Origin: Eupeodes corollae
Taxonomy: Eukaryota > Arthropoda > Insecta > Diptera > Syrphidae
Direction: 5' to 3'
Assembly (NCBI RefSeq): GCF_945859685.1
Contig: NC_079148.1
Span: 49,734,421-49,798,420 of the forward strand
Length of the DNA: 64,000 bases
The translations under genes and the position numbers were made by a program. Positions 12,341 through 23,829 of this stretch are shown in pieces. Positions within the stretch are counted from its first letter, which is position 1, and every line of letters starts with the position of its first letter. Under the pieces are notes generated by a model. It was not told where the DNA came from. It saw only the letters and a list, made by a program, of their open reading frames with translations, and did not search any database.

Positions 12341-14118
12341 AAAACTAGGTGCTAAAAGCTGGCTAGCATAAGCTTACCAACATCGCTGAAAAGATATAGT
12401 TCTAGAAGGTAACTAGACTTTTTGGTGAAGTGGGACTCAGATTCAGCGCCTTAAATATATCAAGGAAATGTTCATAAAAGCAAGAAGAAATTGTGTCTTA
12501 CGTCGTAACCAACAGTATTATGCTTAAATGGTTGTATGGTCTGTAAACTGATCCAACTAAAATATTTCCAGTGTTACAAACGATATTGAGAAAGACATAT
12601 TAAAAAGGACAGTCGTCATTAGATTCACAACTTATCCCGTCAAGCATAAACAAAACGGCACCTAACTTTTAACTGAACATTTGCGAATATTTAAGCTTTG
12701 AAAGTGGCAGAAGCTTTGGAAGGAATATGAAGCAAAGGAAATTATAAGCATTTACGTTACAAAAATTTTAAAATTATATTTGGTGATAAACAGATTTTCG
12801 TCCTTTTATTTACCAGCATGTGAAATATCTTACCATATTTCGTCTCTTCTTGTCATTGCAATGTTCAAGAACCCAGAGCGACATCAATGTAGACTTACTC
12901 CTTCTTTTCTAACCCTTCCTTTATTTACGATGCTTATATCAATATCAAAATAATCTCTGGTCTTTGCTTACTTATAAACCAGCGAAACAATGGATCAGTT
13001 AGAAGGCAACATGAACTTTGTGTTTCTCTTAAATTCAAAAGCTCAAGCTTTTCTTTCAAAATTCTTTATAAAAGCTTTGATCCTTTTTTCTATAAAATCT
13101 GCCGATCTTTAATAATGTCCGTAAAACAATATTCCAAACAGTCGTTCTCATATCCTTTTCTGCACAAGATTCGATTCAAGTTTACAACACTACTTTGTAC
13201 CTTTTACAAGTTACATACTACGTAACGTAGCTACGTAGGTAATATGCATATTGCATAAATATACAATATAAGGGACATTAATTAAACACGCAATTCATTA
13301 CGTATTCGTAGCATGTAATCGGACATTTGGGGGCTTCTCCGGCTGTGTGCCCAGCACTTAAGCTTCCTCAATTAATTACGGAATTCCACAGTTGGCCAAC
13401 GCGTAGTGGTGAGGTGAAGATGAATAGACTTGAAGTCAATTACCAACATAGATCCTTCTGCTCAGCTCTAGATAGAGTATCAAGGAAAATGCAAATTTTC
13501 CATCACAACCCAAGTCCAAGAGGTTGAAAGACAAAGAGGCAGATAGAATGAGAGAACTCTGTTGTCAGTTGTTGAATATCAAGGATTTTCTCTTCTTGCA
13601 ATCCTTTTGTATGCAAAAGATGTTTGAATTGTTTTGCAAGATATCATACTCCATACCATACGCAGTTGATTTAAATTTATACAAAACCTACTCACATATC
13701 TATAAATATACGTTATACCTATAGAGTAGGAAAGGAAGCAAGGTATCTCATACATTAAATATTTTCCAAAGATAAATCATTTGTGGAATAGATTGGTTGT
13801 GCTACAAACACATTTATAAGATACGTTTGCATTTGGATATTTTGCCCATCTAGAAATTATATTCTCCGTGTGTGGGGGGCAGTGCATAGCAATTCATTTG
13901 AAAGATAGAACTTTCCTCACTAAGGTAGATGAAAGTTGGAACTGTCATTTCCCACAGAGATCCACATGCACACAACCCACACATCCTTACAGACAAAGAT
14001 ACATCAACATAACTACTAACAATCTGTGAAAGCCTATCTCAAATATGGATGCAAATTAAATTGCCTTCTAGGCAAACAACAAAAGGATTTTCCAAAGGAT
14101 AAGATATTGTTTACTTAC
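12341..14118. other. Non-coding stretch; TAATTA-motif cluster at 13.26-13.40 kb
   Basis: No supported gene. At 13278-13380 there are ATTAATTAAA, CAATTCATTACG and CAATTAATTACG within 100 bases, beside a GC-richer stretch (13325-13370). Short palindromes such as CGTAGCTACG occur near 13230. A candidate intronic regulatory element less than 1 kb from exon 2. Confidence 0.35.
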
Positions 14119-14232
14119 TTGTCTTCGAACGGGGCTCTCGGGGTCCGTCCACAGTGACTTTTATCGCCTTATTGTAGGTGGCTATATGCGGTGGTGATGT
14201 CGATATGGTGATGGTTAGTGTGAAGCTCTTCC
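14119..14232 (-). CDS. Runx: Runx transcription factor, coding exon 2 (end of the Runt domain)
   Basis: A 114-base exon giving the C-terminal quarter of the Runt domain. Joined to exon 1 it reads GKSFTLTITISTSPPHIATY, then NKAIKVTVDGPREPRSKT. R203 and R206 in GPREPR correspond to the DNA-contacting RUNX1 R174 and R177. The acceptor is TTTTAATTTTACACAG ending at 14233 and the donor is GTAAGT starting at 14118. The exon starts and ends in phase 1, matching exon 1 upstream and exon 3 downstream. It is too short to appear as a long open reading frame and was found by its motif on the reverse strand. It is separated from exon 1 by about 36.2 kb of transposon-rich intron. The family and exon identity are very secure. 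Confidence 0.95.
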
Positions 14233-14239
14233 CTGTGTA

Positions 14240-15140
14240 AAATTAAAACAAAAATATTTTATATATATGTTTATGTTGTATGGGTACATTAGAAAAAGGA
14301 CATATCCATATCCTTGATTTATTTCGTATAAGTGTTTTGTATGCGTCTACCATTCGTATACATATAATATAATAGTGTCAAAGTATAGAGAAGGATTTAA
14401 CGAAGCATTTACTATTCCTTTTTATAGATACTTAGGTTAGTTTTGCATCTATATACGTACGTAGGTATAAAAGATACATATTTATAGGTAAGTTTTTTGG
14501 CAAAAACATGCTGTTCATTAAAATTTTGTGGAAAATAGTTTGGGTTTTTTGAATTTGCATGTCTGGGGTTTTTCAATTTGTCATTTGATTGGAATATATG
14601 TATATGCAATACATACTATGTCGGCAGACTTTGGTGTATAACACAAAAGATTAAGAATGTTATATTTGTATGTAAATGAATAAATGAAATTTAAGATATA
14701 TTTTAACTACACAAATATGTTCATACTTTCAACAGAGAAGTCACTTGGAGTCTTAAAGATTTTTGGATTTTACTGTAGAAAAAATGTTGGAAATATAAAA
14801 ACATCTTTAAATTTGAAGAACGACCTTGAGAAAATTTTTATATCTTTGAACGAATTTATTTTAAATTAATTAATAGTTCCGATTTTTTTTAGTTGAAAGT
14901 CAAAACATGATTTTGAACACGAAATGCAGGATTATTGGATTGAGTTCCAGTTCAAGATTTTTTTAAGTGAGACCGTGACTGCATAACTAAAAAGACACCA
15001 TTTTCTCAATCAACAATAATGGTAAAGTCATCAATCCGACAATAGCCAATTACATTTAAATAAAAAGTTGTCTGTTCAAACTTGTGGCAAAGTCTGATTA
15101 TACAGTGAACTAATTTGCAACTGACTAGCTTAAAAATAGT
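14240..15140. other. AT-rich intron sequence without recognisable content
   Basis: Only short, unsupported ORFs and ACATATG-like microsatellite words. Confidence 0.3.
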
Positions 15141-15149
15141 TCACAATTT

Positions 15150-15616
15150 GTATACTTATGTGCAAAAAAAATTAACAAAAGTTGGTAAAAATTGATTTTC
15201 GACTCAAATATCTTTTCAAAAATTTCAAATATTGGCTTCAAACTAATTTTATCTTATAAGAAATATTGTTTTCAACATTCGATAAAATTTTGAAAAAAAT
15301 CGAATTGACAGTTTTTTTTACAAAAAATAAAACTCTAAAAAAAAACAATACTAAAAGTTGGTAAAAATTTACTTTCGACTCAAATAGCTTTTAAAAAATT
15401 AAAAATATTATCTTCAAACTTATTTTATTTCGCAGAAAATATTGTTTTCGATATTCAGTAATCTTTATATAAAAATCAAACTATCCATTTTTTCATAAAA
15501 AATAAAATCTACAAAAAAAAAATACAGAAATTTGGTAAAATTGATACAAGTACATAAAGACAAACTTTGAAGCAAGACAAATCGACAGACGGGATTTGAA
15601 GTTATCAGTGTTATCT
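15150..15616 (+). repeat. 175-bp-array element, copy 2 (3' part only)
   Basis: Array units with GGTAAAAATTGATTTTCGAC, TCGAATTGACAG and ATTGGCTTCAAACTAATTTT words, then the family's 3' block GACAAATCGACAGACGGGAT ending GAAGTTATCAGTG. The 5' hairpin and unique block are absent, and the terminal hairpin is cut where piggyBac-like sequence begins. Confidence 0.8.
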
Positions 15617-16840
15617 TTTTTTATTTTTGGTAAATGACCCACATGGTCGAAACGAATCAAAAGTAGAGGATAGTCTTGTATCTTTCAGAATGCTTTTTCT
15701 TTGTTGGTGTTCCTGCAGGTGATCCGGATCGGTAGCAGAAGAAGTTGGACTTGCAGGAGATCCAAGTCCAGATACACTTCGAGGTCTTCCATGGAGTGCT
15801 TCTTTTTCAGCTTTGAATAAAAACTCGGCTATTTCAAGTTCGAAATCGAAATATTTATATTACTTCTTCGATCGTAAGTTTGATACAAGCTCAGCATCGA
15901 ATCAAGAAGGATCATTCCACCCATGTACTTGTTTGACACATAAACAGTTTGCGGAGCAAGAAGAATTCCATAAGGTTTATACTTTCGTGAATAGCGACGG
16001 GTTTCTGTTACTGGATTCATTCACACATGTGGTGTCATCAGAGTAACCATTTTGTTATCGATCCCGGACAGCCAAACTTAGCTAAACTCCATCAACAGTT
16101 GCCACTTTTACGATCATGGTTCCACGTCCTTCCTTCAACAATTTATTTTTCAGGTTAGTGGGTGACATTTTTTTCCACAGTAGATTGTAATCTGGTGACG
16201 ATATTTCCACAACACCCAGCTCTGGAGCTCCATCAGGAAATGAATTGCTCTAGTATCCACCAAACTCCACTCAAAACTTAGTTCTTATAGGTTTGGCTGG
16301 ATTGTACTGCTTCAGTTCATTGTGACATTTTGTTGGTATGATTGATTCAACAACGGTGGGATCTCCTTTTGGGATCAAAAGCAACCGTTCTCGTAATTTC
16401 TCCAAAAGTGTCCTTATTTCAAAAAATGTGTCGTGTCTCTTCCACATGGAAAGATATTATCATTGCCGTTGCAATGGATTAAGCTTTTAATTTTTTTTTG
16501 CAAGTTTCTTGCACGTCATTGTTTTGTTGATTGGTCGTCCTACAGCTTTATTCCAGAAATTCCTTAAAGATGAAAGTAACCATTCCGATGAATTGCTCTA
16601 CTTAATCTGAGCATCTGTGATGCTGACCATATTGTTTATATTATCCTTAAATGCTTTTTATTTGATTCGTCAGTTATTTGGTTCATTATGTCATCAATGA
16701 ACAAGAATTTAAAATATTCCGATGGGGTATTTAGGACCTTTACTGATTCTGGTAACTCAGCCGATTCCGAAAATATGAAGTTTTCCTTGACGAACGCAGG
16801 AATGTGTCTCAATTCAGTGAATTTCATTTTTAATTTTATC
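15617..16840 (-). mobile_element. piggyBac-like transposase remnant
   Basis: Minus-strand pieces match DDE_Tnp_1_7 (piggyBac) transposases in order: LNTPSEYFKFLFIDDIMNQI with TDESNKKH (16640-16770), then VESIIPTKCHNELKQYNPAK (near 16330), corresponding to the DE-M-pFKGR-LKQY core, then VYVSNKYMGGMILLDSMLSL (near 15930). A last open stretch reads EIAEFLFKAEKEALHGRPRS (15620-15840). Stops and frameshifts separate them, and the catalytic Asp residues are not all preserved. TTAA target duplications were not identified. Confidence 0.75.
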
Positions 16841-16844
16841 TGTT

Positions 16845-19775
16845 TTGGCTTTAGTCATTTTTTTTTATTTTGCAATGATTGGACAATTCAGAGTAGATTA
16901 TTGTAATATTCGTGTTTCATACAGGCCAGCTGTTTTGGCACTAAGTGAAACCCAAGTAGGTGGAGATTCTGATCCTGCTGAATTTTGTATTCATGGATAT
17001 AGCTTTGTGCCTTTATTTTTTTCCCATCATGGCCTCGCCATTACATTAGGAATAATGTTGCTTATCAGCTCTAACCACAATATGGTACTTGCACCAATTC
17101 CTTTTTTTATTATATGTGGTTTAAATTCACCGTAAATAAGCAAATCATTCTACTACTGCTTCCTTTATCGAAGCCCTAATTTAGACAGAGTATCAACTTC
17201 TCGTGAATTTGATGCTTTGTCTAATTCCATCCAAAAAATTGTTTCGTCCTATCCTCGCACTGAAATCGTTGTTACGGGCGATTTCAATGTACACAATTCT
17301 TAATGGCTTCAACATTCAGGCCAGACAAAACCCTTTGGAGTGTGTGCAGAAATTTTCGGTGTGTTGAACCACCTAATTCAGGTGGTCAACAAGCCCACCC
17401 GAATATCGGACGTTGAAGGTCGAGCAGAAACACTCTTGACTTGTTTCTTACTTCTGACCCTGATAAGTACACTGTTAGTGTTCTATCTCCTTTAGCACAT
17501 CTGACCGTTATGTTTTATCAGCAAATTTCTCGTTTGAAAATTGTTCAGTTAAAGAAAGAGCTCCTAAGAGAACCATTTGGGAATACGAGAAAGCCAACTG
17601 GGACGGTCTAAATAATTACTTCAGGATCTATAACTGGTCACTATTCTTCCTCGATGGTGACGTTGACGTCAGCGCTGATATAACAACAAGTTTAATTGTC
17701 CTGGAAATGAGAACTTTTATACCGACCAGGGTTAAAAGTATCAGACCCTAGGAAAACGTTTGCTTTGATGCGAGATGTAAAGAGGTTATTAGGGTCAAAG
17801 AGGTAAGTTTCCGTTGCTATAAAGCCAACCGAACTGAGGAAATCCGGAAAAAGTTCAAACAAGCCAGAAAGGCCTGCAACGCCCGTATTCGACGGACCAA
17901 ATTTGTACATGATCAAAATTAATGCAAAACATAATGCAATGCCCCAAAGGCATTAAAAATTGTTGGTCATTTGTAAAAAACATGAGGAATTCATCCTCTT
18001 CATCGGTTCCTACGCTCGTTGTCAATGACACTCCTTTTGTTAGCTCTTTAGAGAAAGCTAATCTCTTTGCTAGGCAGTTCACCACCAATTCTACGCTGCC
18101 AGTGAGTGTTATGACTCCGATTGTACTTCAGCAAGTTAGTGATTCTATGGGACCAATATTTTTTCGCACTCGTACTGTGGCAAGAGTCCTTAGAGATCTA
18201 AACACACATAAATCTGCTGGTCCGGATAAGATCCCCGCTATTGTTCTGAAGAGGTGTTCTTCAAGGCTGGCAAAACCACTGCATAAGCTTTGTCGTCTGT
18301 CCTACTCCTCAGGTCTCGTTCCGAGAGGATGGAAAACTGCATTTGTCCAACCCATACCCAAAAAAGGCGAATCTTTCTCAACCTCTAATTACCGACCGAT
18401 TGCACTTACGTCCCTTCTTTCCAAGGTCATAGAAACGCTGATTAATTATCAGCTCAAGAAATATCTTGAAGATCTAAAGCTTCTTAATGACCGGCAGTAC
18501 GGTTTTGAAGCAATAAGTCCACTGGTAATCTCATGGTTCATCTCACCGAACAGTGGAGCGAATCTTTTCATCGTTTTGGAGAAAGTAAGATTATTGCACT
18601 TGATATTTCAAAAGCATTTGATATGGTTTGGCATCAGGCTCTCTTATCGAAAATGCGTGCATTCGGTTTTCATGAATCCCTACTTCATTGGATTAGTAAT
18701 TACCTTTCGAATTTTTCAACACAAGGGGTATTGGATGTATTCAAGTCTGAAAACCACAAAATAAATGCTGGTGTGCCCCAGGGCTCTGTTCTATCTCTAA
18801 CACTCTTTCTCATATTTATCAATGATCTCCTGTCTGCCACATCTAATCCAATATATTGTTTCCCTGACGATAGTACTCCTAGCTTTTCATATTCGTTTTC
18901 AGACTCACATCCCTCTTTTTTGGATGTGGAACTGCAACGAAAAAATATGATAAGCTCATTAAATTCCGACCTAAACAGCATTGTACAGTGGGGATTAAAA
19001 AACCGGGTGGAATTTAATGCTTCGAAAACGCAATGCTGTCTTGTATCGTTAAAGCGAGATGTACCCCATTGCCATTATCCATGGATGGCACTTGCATCAA
19101 TGAGACTGAACACCTCGATATTCTCGGTATGAGTGTCACCAACCACCTCTTGTGGAATGATCACATACGCGATGCCGCCAAAAATGCCGCAAGGTGTTTG
19201 GGTTTCCTTAGGTGATGCAAGAAATATTTCACCCCTTCTGATCTGGCTGTTATCTACAAGACTTACATACGTCCAAAGCTTGAGTATAACTCCCATCTCT
19301 GGGCTGGTGCTCCTGCAACTTACTTAAGCCTCTTGGATGGTATTGAACGAAGAGCATTTAAGTTGATAGATGATAATATCTTCATAAGTTCATTTACTTC
19401 GCTTGAACATCGTCGTAAGGTCTCTTGTCTAACCCTTTTTTACCTTTATTTTAACGTCTTACGCTCAAGTGAAATAGCCAATTGCATTCCTCCTCGTAAA
19501 CAGTTCAACCGTAATACTCGCCCTTCTAGGAATGCTCATCAATATACCCTCGAGCCCAATTTCGGCCGTACTATCAAATACAGAGATTCGTTCTTAAGCC
19601 GTACTACGCGAATGTGGAATGCTTTACCACATTCTGTCTTTCCTAGTCATTGCAATATTCAGGAATTCAAAACCAATTTGCACCGACATCTCCGTTTAAA
19701 CCATCTCTCACACTGTGCCTCTGCATATTAAGGGTAGTAATACCCCTTGAGTGTGTGTTTATTATAAAAAAAAAC
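16845..19775 (+). mobile_element. CR1/L2-type LINE, nearly full ORF2 (endonuclease + RT), broken
   Basis: The AP endonuclease lies at 16920-17550 (LALSETQVGGDS, VVTGDFNVHN), and the linker runs to about 17920. RT follows at 17922-19200: SAGPDKIPAIVLKRC, PIPKKGES, NYRPIALTSLLSKVIETLIN, ALDISKAFDMVWH, GVPQGSVLSLTLFLIFINDL and FPDDST (FADD in the sister copy). The thumb and C-terminus end with RTTRMWNALPHSVFPS and an A-rich tail near 19765. A frameshift lies near 18500 and another between 19060 and 19130. Two shorter copies of the family are at 31711 and 37395. This is the longest LINE of this type here and it is inactive. Confidence 0.85.
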
Positions 19776-21708
19776 GACGAGCTTCCATTTCTTCAGCTTA
19801 AGAACAATTAAATACATTTATTTTACTTCAGTTAACGATTATTGTAGGTAAGAGTTAAGAACAAGTAAAGTTAAAAAAATGTATACATTGAAAACATTTT
19901 ACTAATTTTAATCACTTCTTGAAAAAAAGTGGTTACAAAATTATTAAAGTGTAGAAAGCCATACATTGTTTCTAATGCGGTATAGGGTTAATTTACTTAG
20001 CTGCATTTGGCAGTATTTGCGTCATATTTAAGAAATTCCATTGGTCGTGAAACATCGGTTTGGCAAGGACTTTCATATCTTTCACTTGTCTCCAAAAACG
20101 AAAATAAATAGATGCCAGATCGCAAGATCTTGGTGACTTATTGTTATGTGCCATTTTAGTACTGAATTGTACCATTTTTGGCTCACTGATGATTTATTTT
20201 TCCGTGTTAACTAATGATTTAGTTTTTAAATAATAGTTGGCAGATCTGAAGTTGACAACTGCCTAAATAGCGAGCTATTTCAAATAAATCAAAGATGATG
20301 TAAATCACAACGTTACTGGCAATAGTTACCGTCATTTTTTTTTGCGTAAAATAGAAGAGCTTGACTAAGATGAAAGGTAATAGTCACCTAAATCGTGCGA
20401 TTTAACGCCTCATCTTTTCGTAAGGCTGAGTTCTTGCGTAAAACGACAACCCCTCTTGGAATGACTCCCTGGAAGCATTTATTCGTCAGATACTTGCCGT
20501 TATGATTATTGGGTTCCCCAGCGCACTTGAGTATGAGTTTAAATCCATAGTCTAAGTCAGCACGCAAAATACCCATCCTCAATCAGTGTCAGACATTTCT
20601 CCATAACTTGTTTGGTTTAATTATTTTTACCAAATCAAATAAAACATCGTTGCATGTCAAAAGTACATATTTATTTTGAACACCATAAATATGTAGGTAA
20701 TAAAAACTCACCATATTAGTTACGTGTCAACAAAATAGGTGGCGTATTATTATTATTGTGATTGCATGAAACATGAACACCTTGGGGTACATGTAGATAG
20801 AACATGTAGGTTATAAATGAGGACCTAATTGTTCACGGCACTCAATGACACCAATAAAACCTGAGAAAACATTGGTATACTCGGAATCGGAAGGTTTTGT
20901 CAACTCGTTTAGCCGCACGCAAACCCCAACAATCAATTATGGAATAAACTGTGTTTTGTGTATATTGCAATATTATAAGGTAGGGTAGGGTATATGCCTG
21001 TCAAACCTTTAGCTTTGCTTCGATGATGATTTGAGGGTATAACTTTGGATCAGGCCTTATAATAGAACACTATCTGTCTATGGCAGTATGTTTATGGGAT
21101 ATAAATCACGCAAAGACAAGTCGCAAACACACCTTTTTGGTTGAACGCAGTGTAAACAGGTTTATTACGACAACAAAAGCTCAGGTGTAGGTAAGGTAGT
21201 GGGAATAGCTACCTATACCGGAAGATATCCAGCACATTCACAAATCCATATCCCCCATCATCAGCCAAAGGCGTTCGGCTTTGCCATATTTCGTATTTAC
21301 TGAGCTTATTGGCAAGGCATTAATACGTTCATTCCTTTGAGGTTTTCCGGTCATGCGGTTTATAATCAGATTTTGTAGGATAACTCTGTGTTTGTTCCGT
21401 TGCATTTTGAGAGCACCTATAAATATAAGCATATATCTTCTAATTCATACCTACCGTAAGATTTCCGTTTTAATCCGGTATTTGGTTGTTGATGACGATA
21501 ATATACCTAAACACATACACAAACATCTTATTGCAGCATCAGCCAACAACTATTAGGTACCTATATTTACACTGATAGATAGAAAGCTTATATGCATGTG
21601 CTGTGCAGTGCATTGTGCAGTGCAGTGCAGAATTTTGAATTTAAGAGAGGGGTTTTCCTTAGGTAAGTAGACAGCCATAGATTAAGATATAGGTGAGCAT
21701 AACTGTTG
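19776..21708. other. Non-coding stretch up to the assembly gap
   Basis: Apart from a possible mariner scrap (19993-20175), nothing could be identified. GTGCAGTGCA words repeat near 21598-21630, just before the N run. Confidence 0.3.
19993..20175 (-). pseudogene. Possible mariner/Tc1-like transposase scrap
   Basis: The 60-residue frame contains SPRSCDLASIYFRFWRQVKD, which resembles the conserved P-RS-DL-P-DFFLWG-VK block near the C-terminus of mariner-family transposases. No other transposase motif or inverted repeats were seen, so chance similarity is possible. Confidence 0.3.
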
Positions 21709-21908
21709 NNNNNNNNNNNNNNNNNNNNNNNNNNNNNNNNNNNNNNNNNNNNNNNNNNNNNNNNNNNNNNNNNNNNNNNNNNNNNNNNNNNNNNNNNNNN
21801 NNNNNNNNNNNNNNNNNNNNNNNNNNNNNNNNNNNNNNNNNNNNNNNNNNNNNNNNNNNNNNNNNNNNNNNNNNNNNNNNNNNNNNNNNNNNNNNNNNNN
21901 NNNNNNNN
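21709..21908. other. Assembly gap (200 N)
   Basis: A run of exactly 200 N, the size often used for gaps of unknown length. Frames read across it are meaningless. Confidence 0.99.
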
Positions 21909-22159
21909 CAAATGACAGCTGAATTTGACAGGTATTGAAAACAAGTGAAACGTTAGTTCCATCAAAGCTAAGGTTAAATATTACCGAACCTTTGGGAGTT
22001 AATTTTTTGGCTTTCATAAAAATCCAAATAAAAAGTAGCGACCGGTCTTACTCCATCTTCCAAAAACCTTTTCAGAGAAAAATTCCAAGCAACCGAAAAC
22101 TAATGTCATTGCCCGAATCAATTTTTAAGTATCATAAGGTCCAAATTACCAATTGACAT

Positions 22160-22935
22160 ATCGCCCAAAAGATGTTTTGTGTTTTAAAACTTGAACATTC
22201 TGACAAAATTTTTGGGCACTAAAATATTTAGAATTTAAACTTTACTGCCCAAATACAAAACTTAAAATGAAAAGATCGCCCAAAAATTCGGAAAGTCGAG
22301 AAAGCGTATCAAACTACTTTCAGAAAATGTAATAGGTCCAATTTTCAAAGGAAAATAAAACATAAATGTTTTTACTCACAACGTAAATACCAAGCATTAT
22401 GGCGTCTAAAATGTGATATATGTATAAAGGGCAAGCATTCCTTTGTTTTCGATCTAAGGGATTGGTGTATGCAAAATTTCCTTGAAGCCAGATTCTTTAA
22501 ATTCAAAGAACCTTCACCAATTCTATCGTGAACTCTAGTATAGGTGTTACAGTGGATCACATGCCCATCGGTAAATACCATACTGTTTATAACACGTCTC
22601 AAAGGCCAGCCCCAAAAAAAGGTTTCCTAATTAAAAATTTAACGATACACCGACAAAATTTTCACCAAAACTTACTTAACATACCACAAGAAATCCTAAC
22701 AGCTTCATGACATTTCTTAATTTGGGCGTTGCGACATTGAATGTAGGTTCGGGTGACATGACATTTTATTTGAGATTTGTAACGTTTTCAAATACTGTCA
22801 CAAACCTCAAGTCCTATGTCATAAAATTCAGATTTAAAATTAAAAATTCTGTTGGACCAAATGACACCTAACTTTTTATGCTTTATGGACAATTTCGAGC
22901 TTTTTAACAATTTAGAATTTGGGCATTATGACTTT
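22160..22935. repeat. Degenerate GCCCAAA / GTCAT tandem-word blocks in opposite orientation
   Basis: Block 22160-22290 has CGCCCAAAA-type words on the plus strand. Block 22700-22935 has TTGGGCGTTGCGACATT and TTGGGCATTATGAC, the same words on the minus strand. The spacer of about 400 bases has no gene. Similar blocks flank the LINE at 51.7-53.1 kb. It may be a Foldback-like element. Confidence 0.45.
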
Positions 22936-23096
22936 TGGTGAAAAGACCCAACGCCAACCATCCATAGCAACTTTAAATCACGAAATTAATGACACTATAC
23001 AAGACAGATGATCAAGGAAGAAGGAGACAAAGTGACAGCAACTACTTGGATTAGACCTTGGATCAAAACCTGCGGTTCTTACTTCTAAGGTCCGTA

Positions 23097-23505
23097 AAGC
23101 TAGAAACACCACAATTGAATTTCGATATTCTAATAATGGGGTGATTTAAGGTTCTTTTTGTGCTAATTTAGTGCTCTAATCCCTACTTGGTTCAAAAATC
23201 CCTTCCCCCTCAAACTTGTGATGTTCCCAGCTTGACGTCAAGCTGGAAACACCACACCTTTAGGTTCATAATTTCAAAAAACTGATGGTGAGAGAATTTA
23301 GGGCTCTTTTTGGGCTCCTAACTTAGCGAAACTCCAAATTAGTATCTTCACCCCTTACCCCCTAAAATGAGTCACAAAGTTGAAGTGTCTGGAGACTTTT
23401 TAAACCAAACAAAATTTTAAAAAACAAATGATGGGGTCATTAAGTGCTATTTTTGGGCTTCTTAGTTCGCGGAACTCTAACTTGTTGATGGGATTTTTTT
23501 GCACA
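23097..23505 (+). repeat. Diverged tandem repeat, about 145 bp, three units
   Basis: Units begin near 23099 (GCTAGAAACACC), 23242 (GCTGGAAACACC) and 23387 (GTCTGGAGAC). Each contains AATGGGGT/GATGGTGAG/GATGGGGTCAT followed by a TTTTTGTGCT/TTTTTGGGCT word. The first and second units meet in a perfect 20-base palindrome, CCAGCTTGACGTCAAGCTGG (23227-23246). Confidence 0.6.
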
Positions 23506-23545
23506 ATTGACGCATATCTCAATATGCGTAAATTCAAAATTGTAA

Positions 23546-23826
23546 CTGTATGAACGAGGAAGAGGAGGAAACTACTCTACACCTTCTCTGTACATGCCCT
23601 GCTCTAGCTCAAAAACGCAAGAATTACCTAGGAAATTTTCTTCTTTAACGGTCTAAACGATCTTATTCATATCACCATTATCAGCCTCTCACGTTTCGTA
23701 AGGGACTCTAACTGGTTCCATTGAGCTTAAGAAAAGGCCTCAAGATTCATGTGGTATCACAATGGGCCATGAGTGTGTCCCATTCCATCATGGACAGCCA
23801 CTTTAAACCTAACCTTACCTTACCTA
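23546..23826 (+). mobile_element. LOA/I-type LINE, 3' end fragment
   Basis: Encodes MNEEEEETTLHLLCTCPALA and QKRKNYLGNF, the end of ORF2 of the family at 28160-31700. A 3' UTR follows, with TTCATGTGGTATCACAATGG and a TAACC-rich tail (AACCTAACCTTACCTTACC). Confidence 0.8.
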
Positions 23827-23829
23827 CTC

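Larger units (their letters stand above)
10386..14118 (-). other. Runx: Runx intron 2 (about 3.7 kb)
   Basis: Runs from GTAAGT at 14118 to TTATCACTTTTAG ending at 10386, phase 1. It contains a reverse-transcriptase remnant in the same orientation as the gene (10800-12340) and an AT-rich stretch with homeodomain-like motifs (13260-13400). Confidence 0.8.

Noticed and set aside
15813..16046. 77-codon plus-strand ORF
   Set aside because: It overlaps the piggyBac-like frame on the other strand, which has real motif similarity; the plus frame has none.
21588..22017. Several ORFs reading through the N run
   Set aside because: They consist mostly of unknown residues from the assembly gap.
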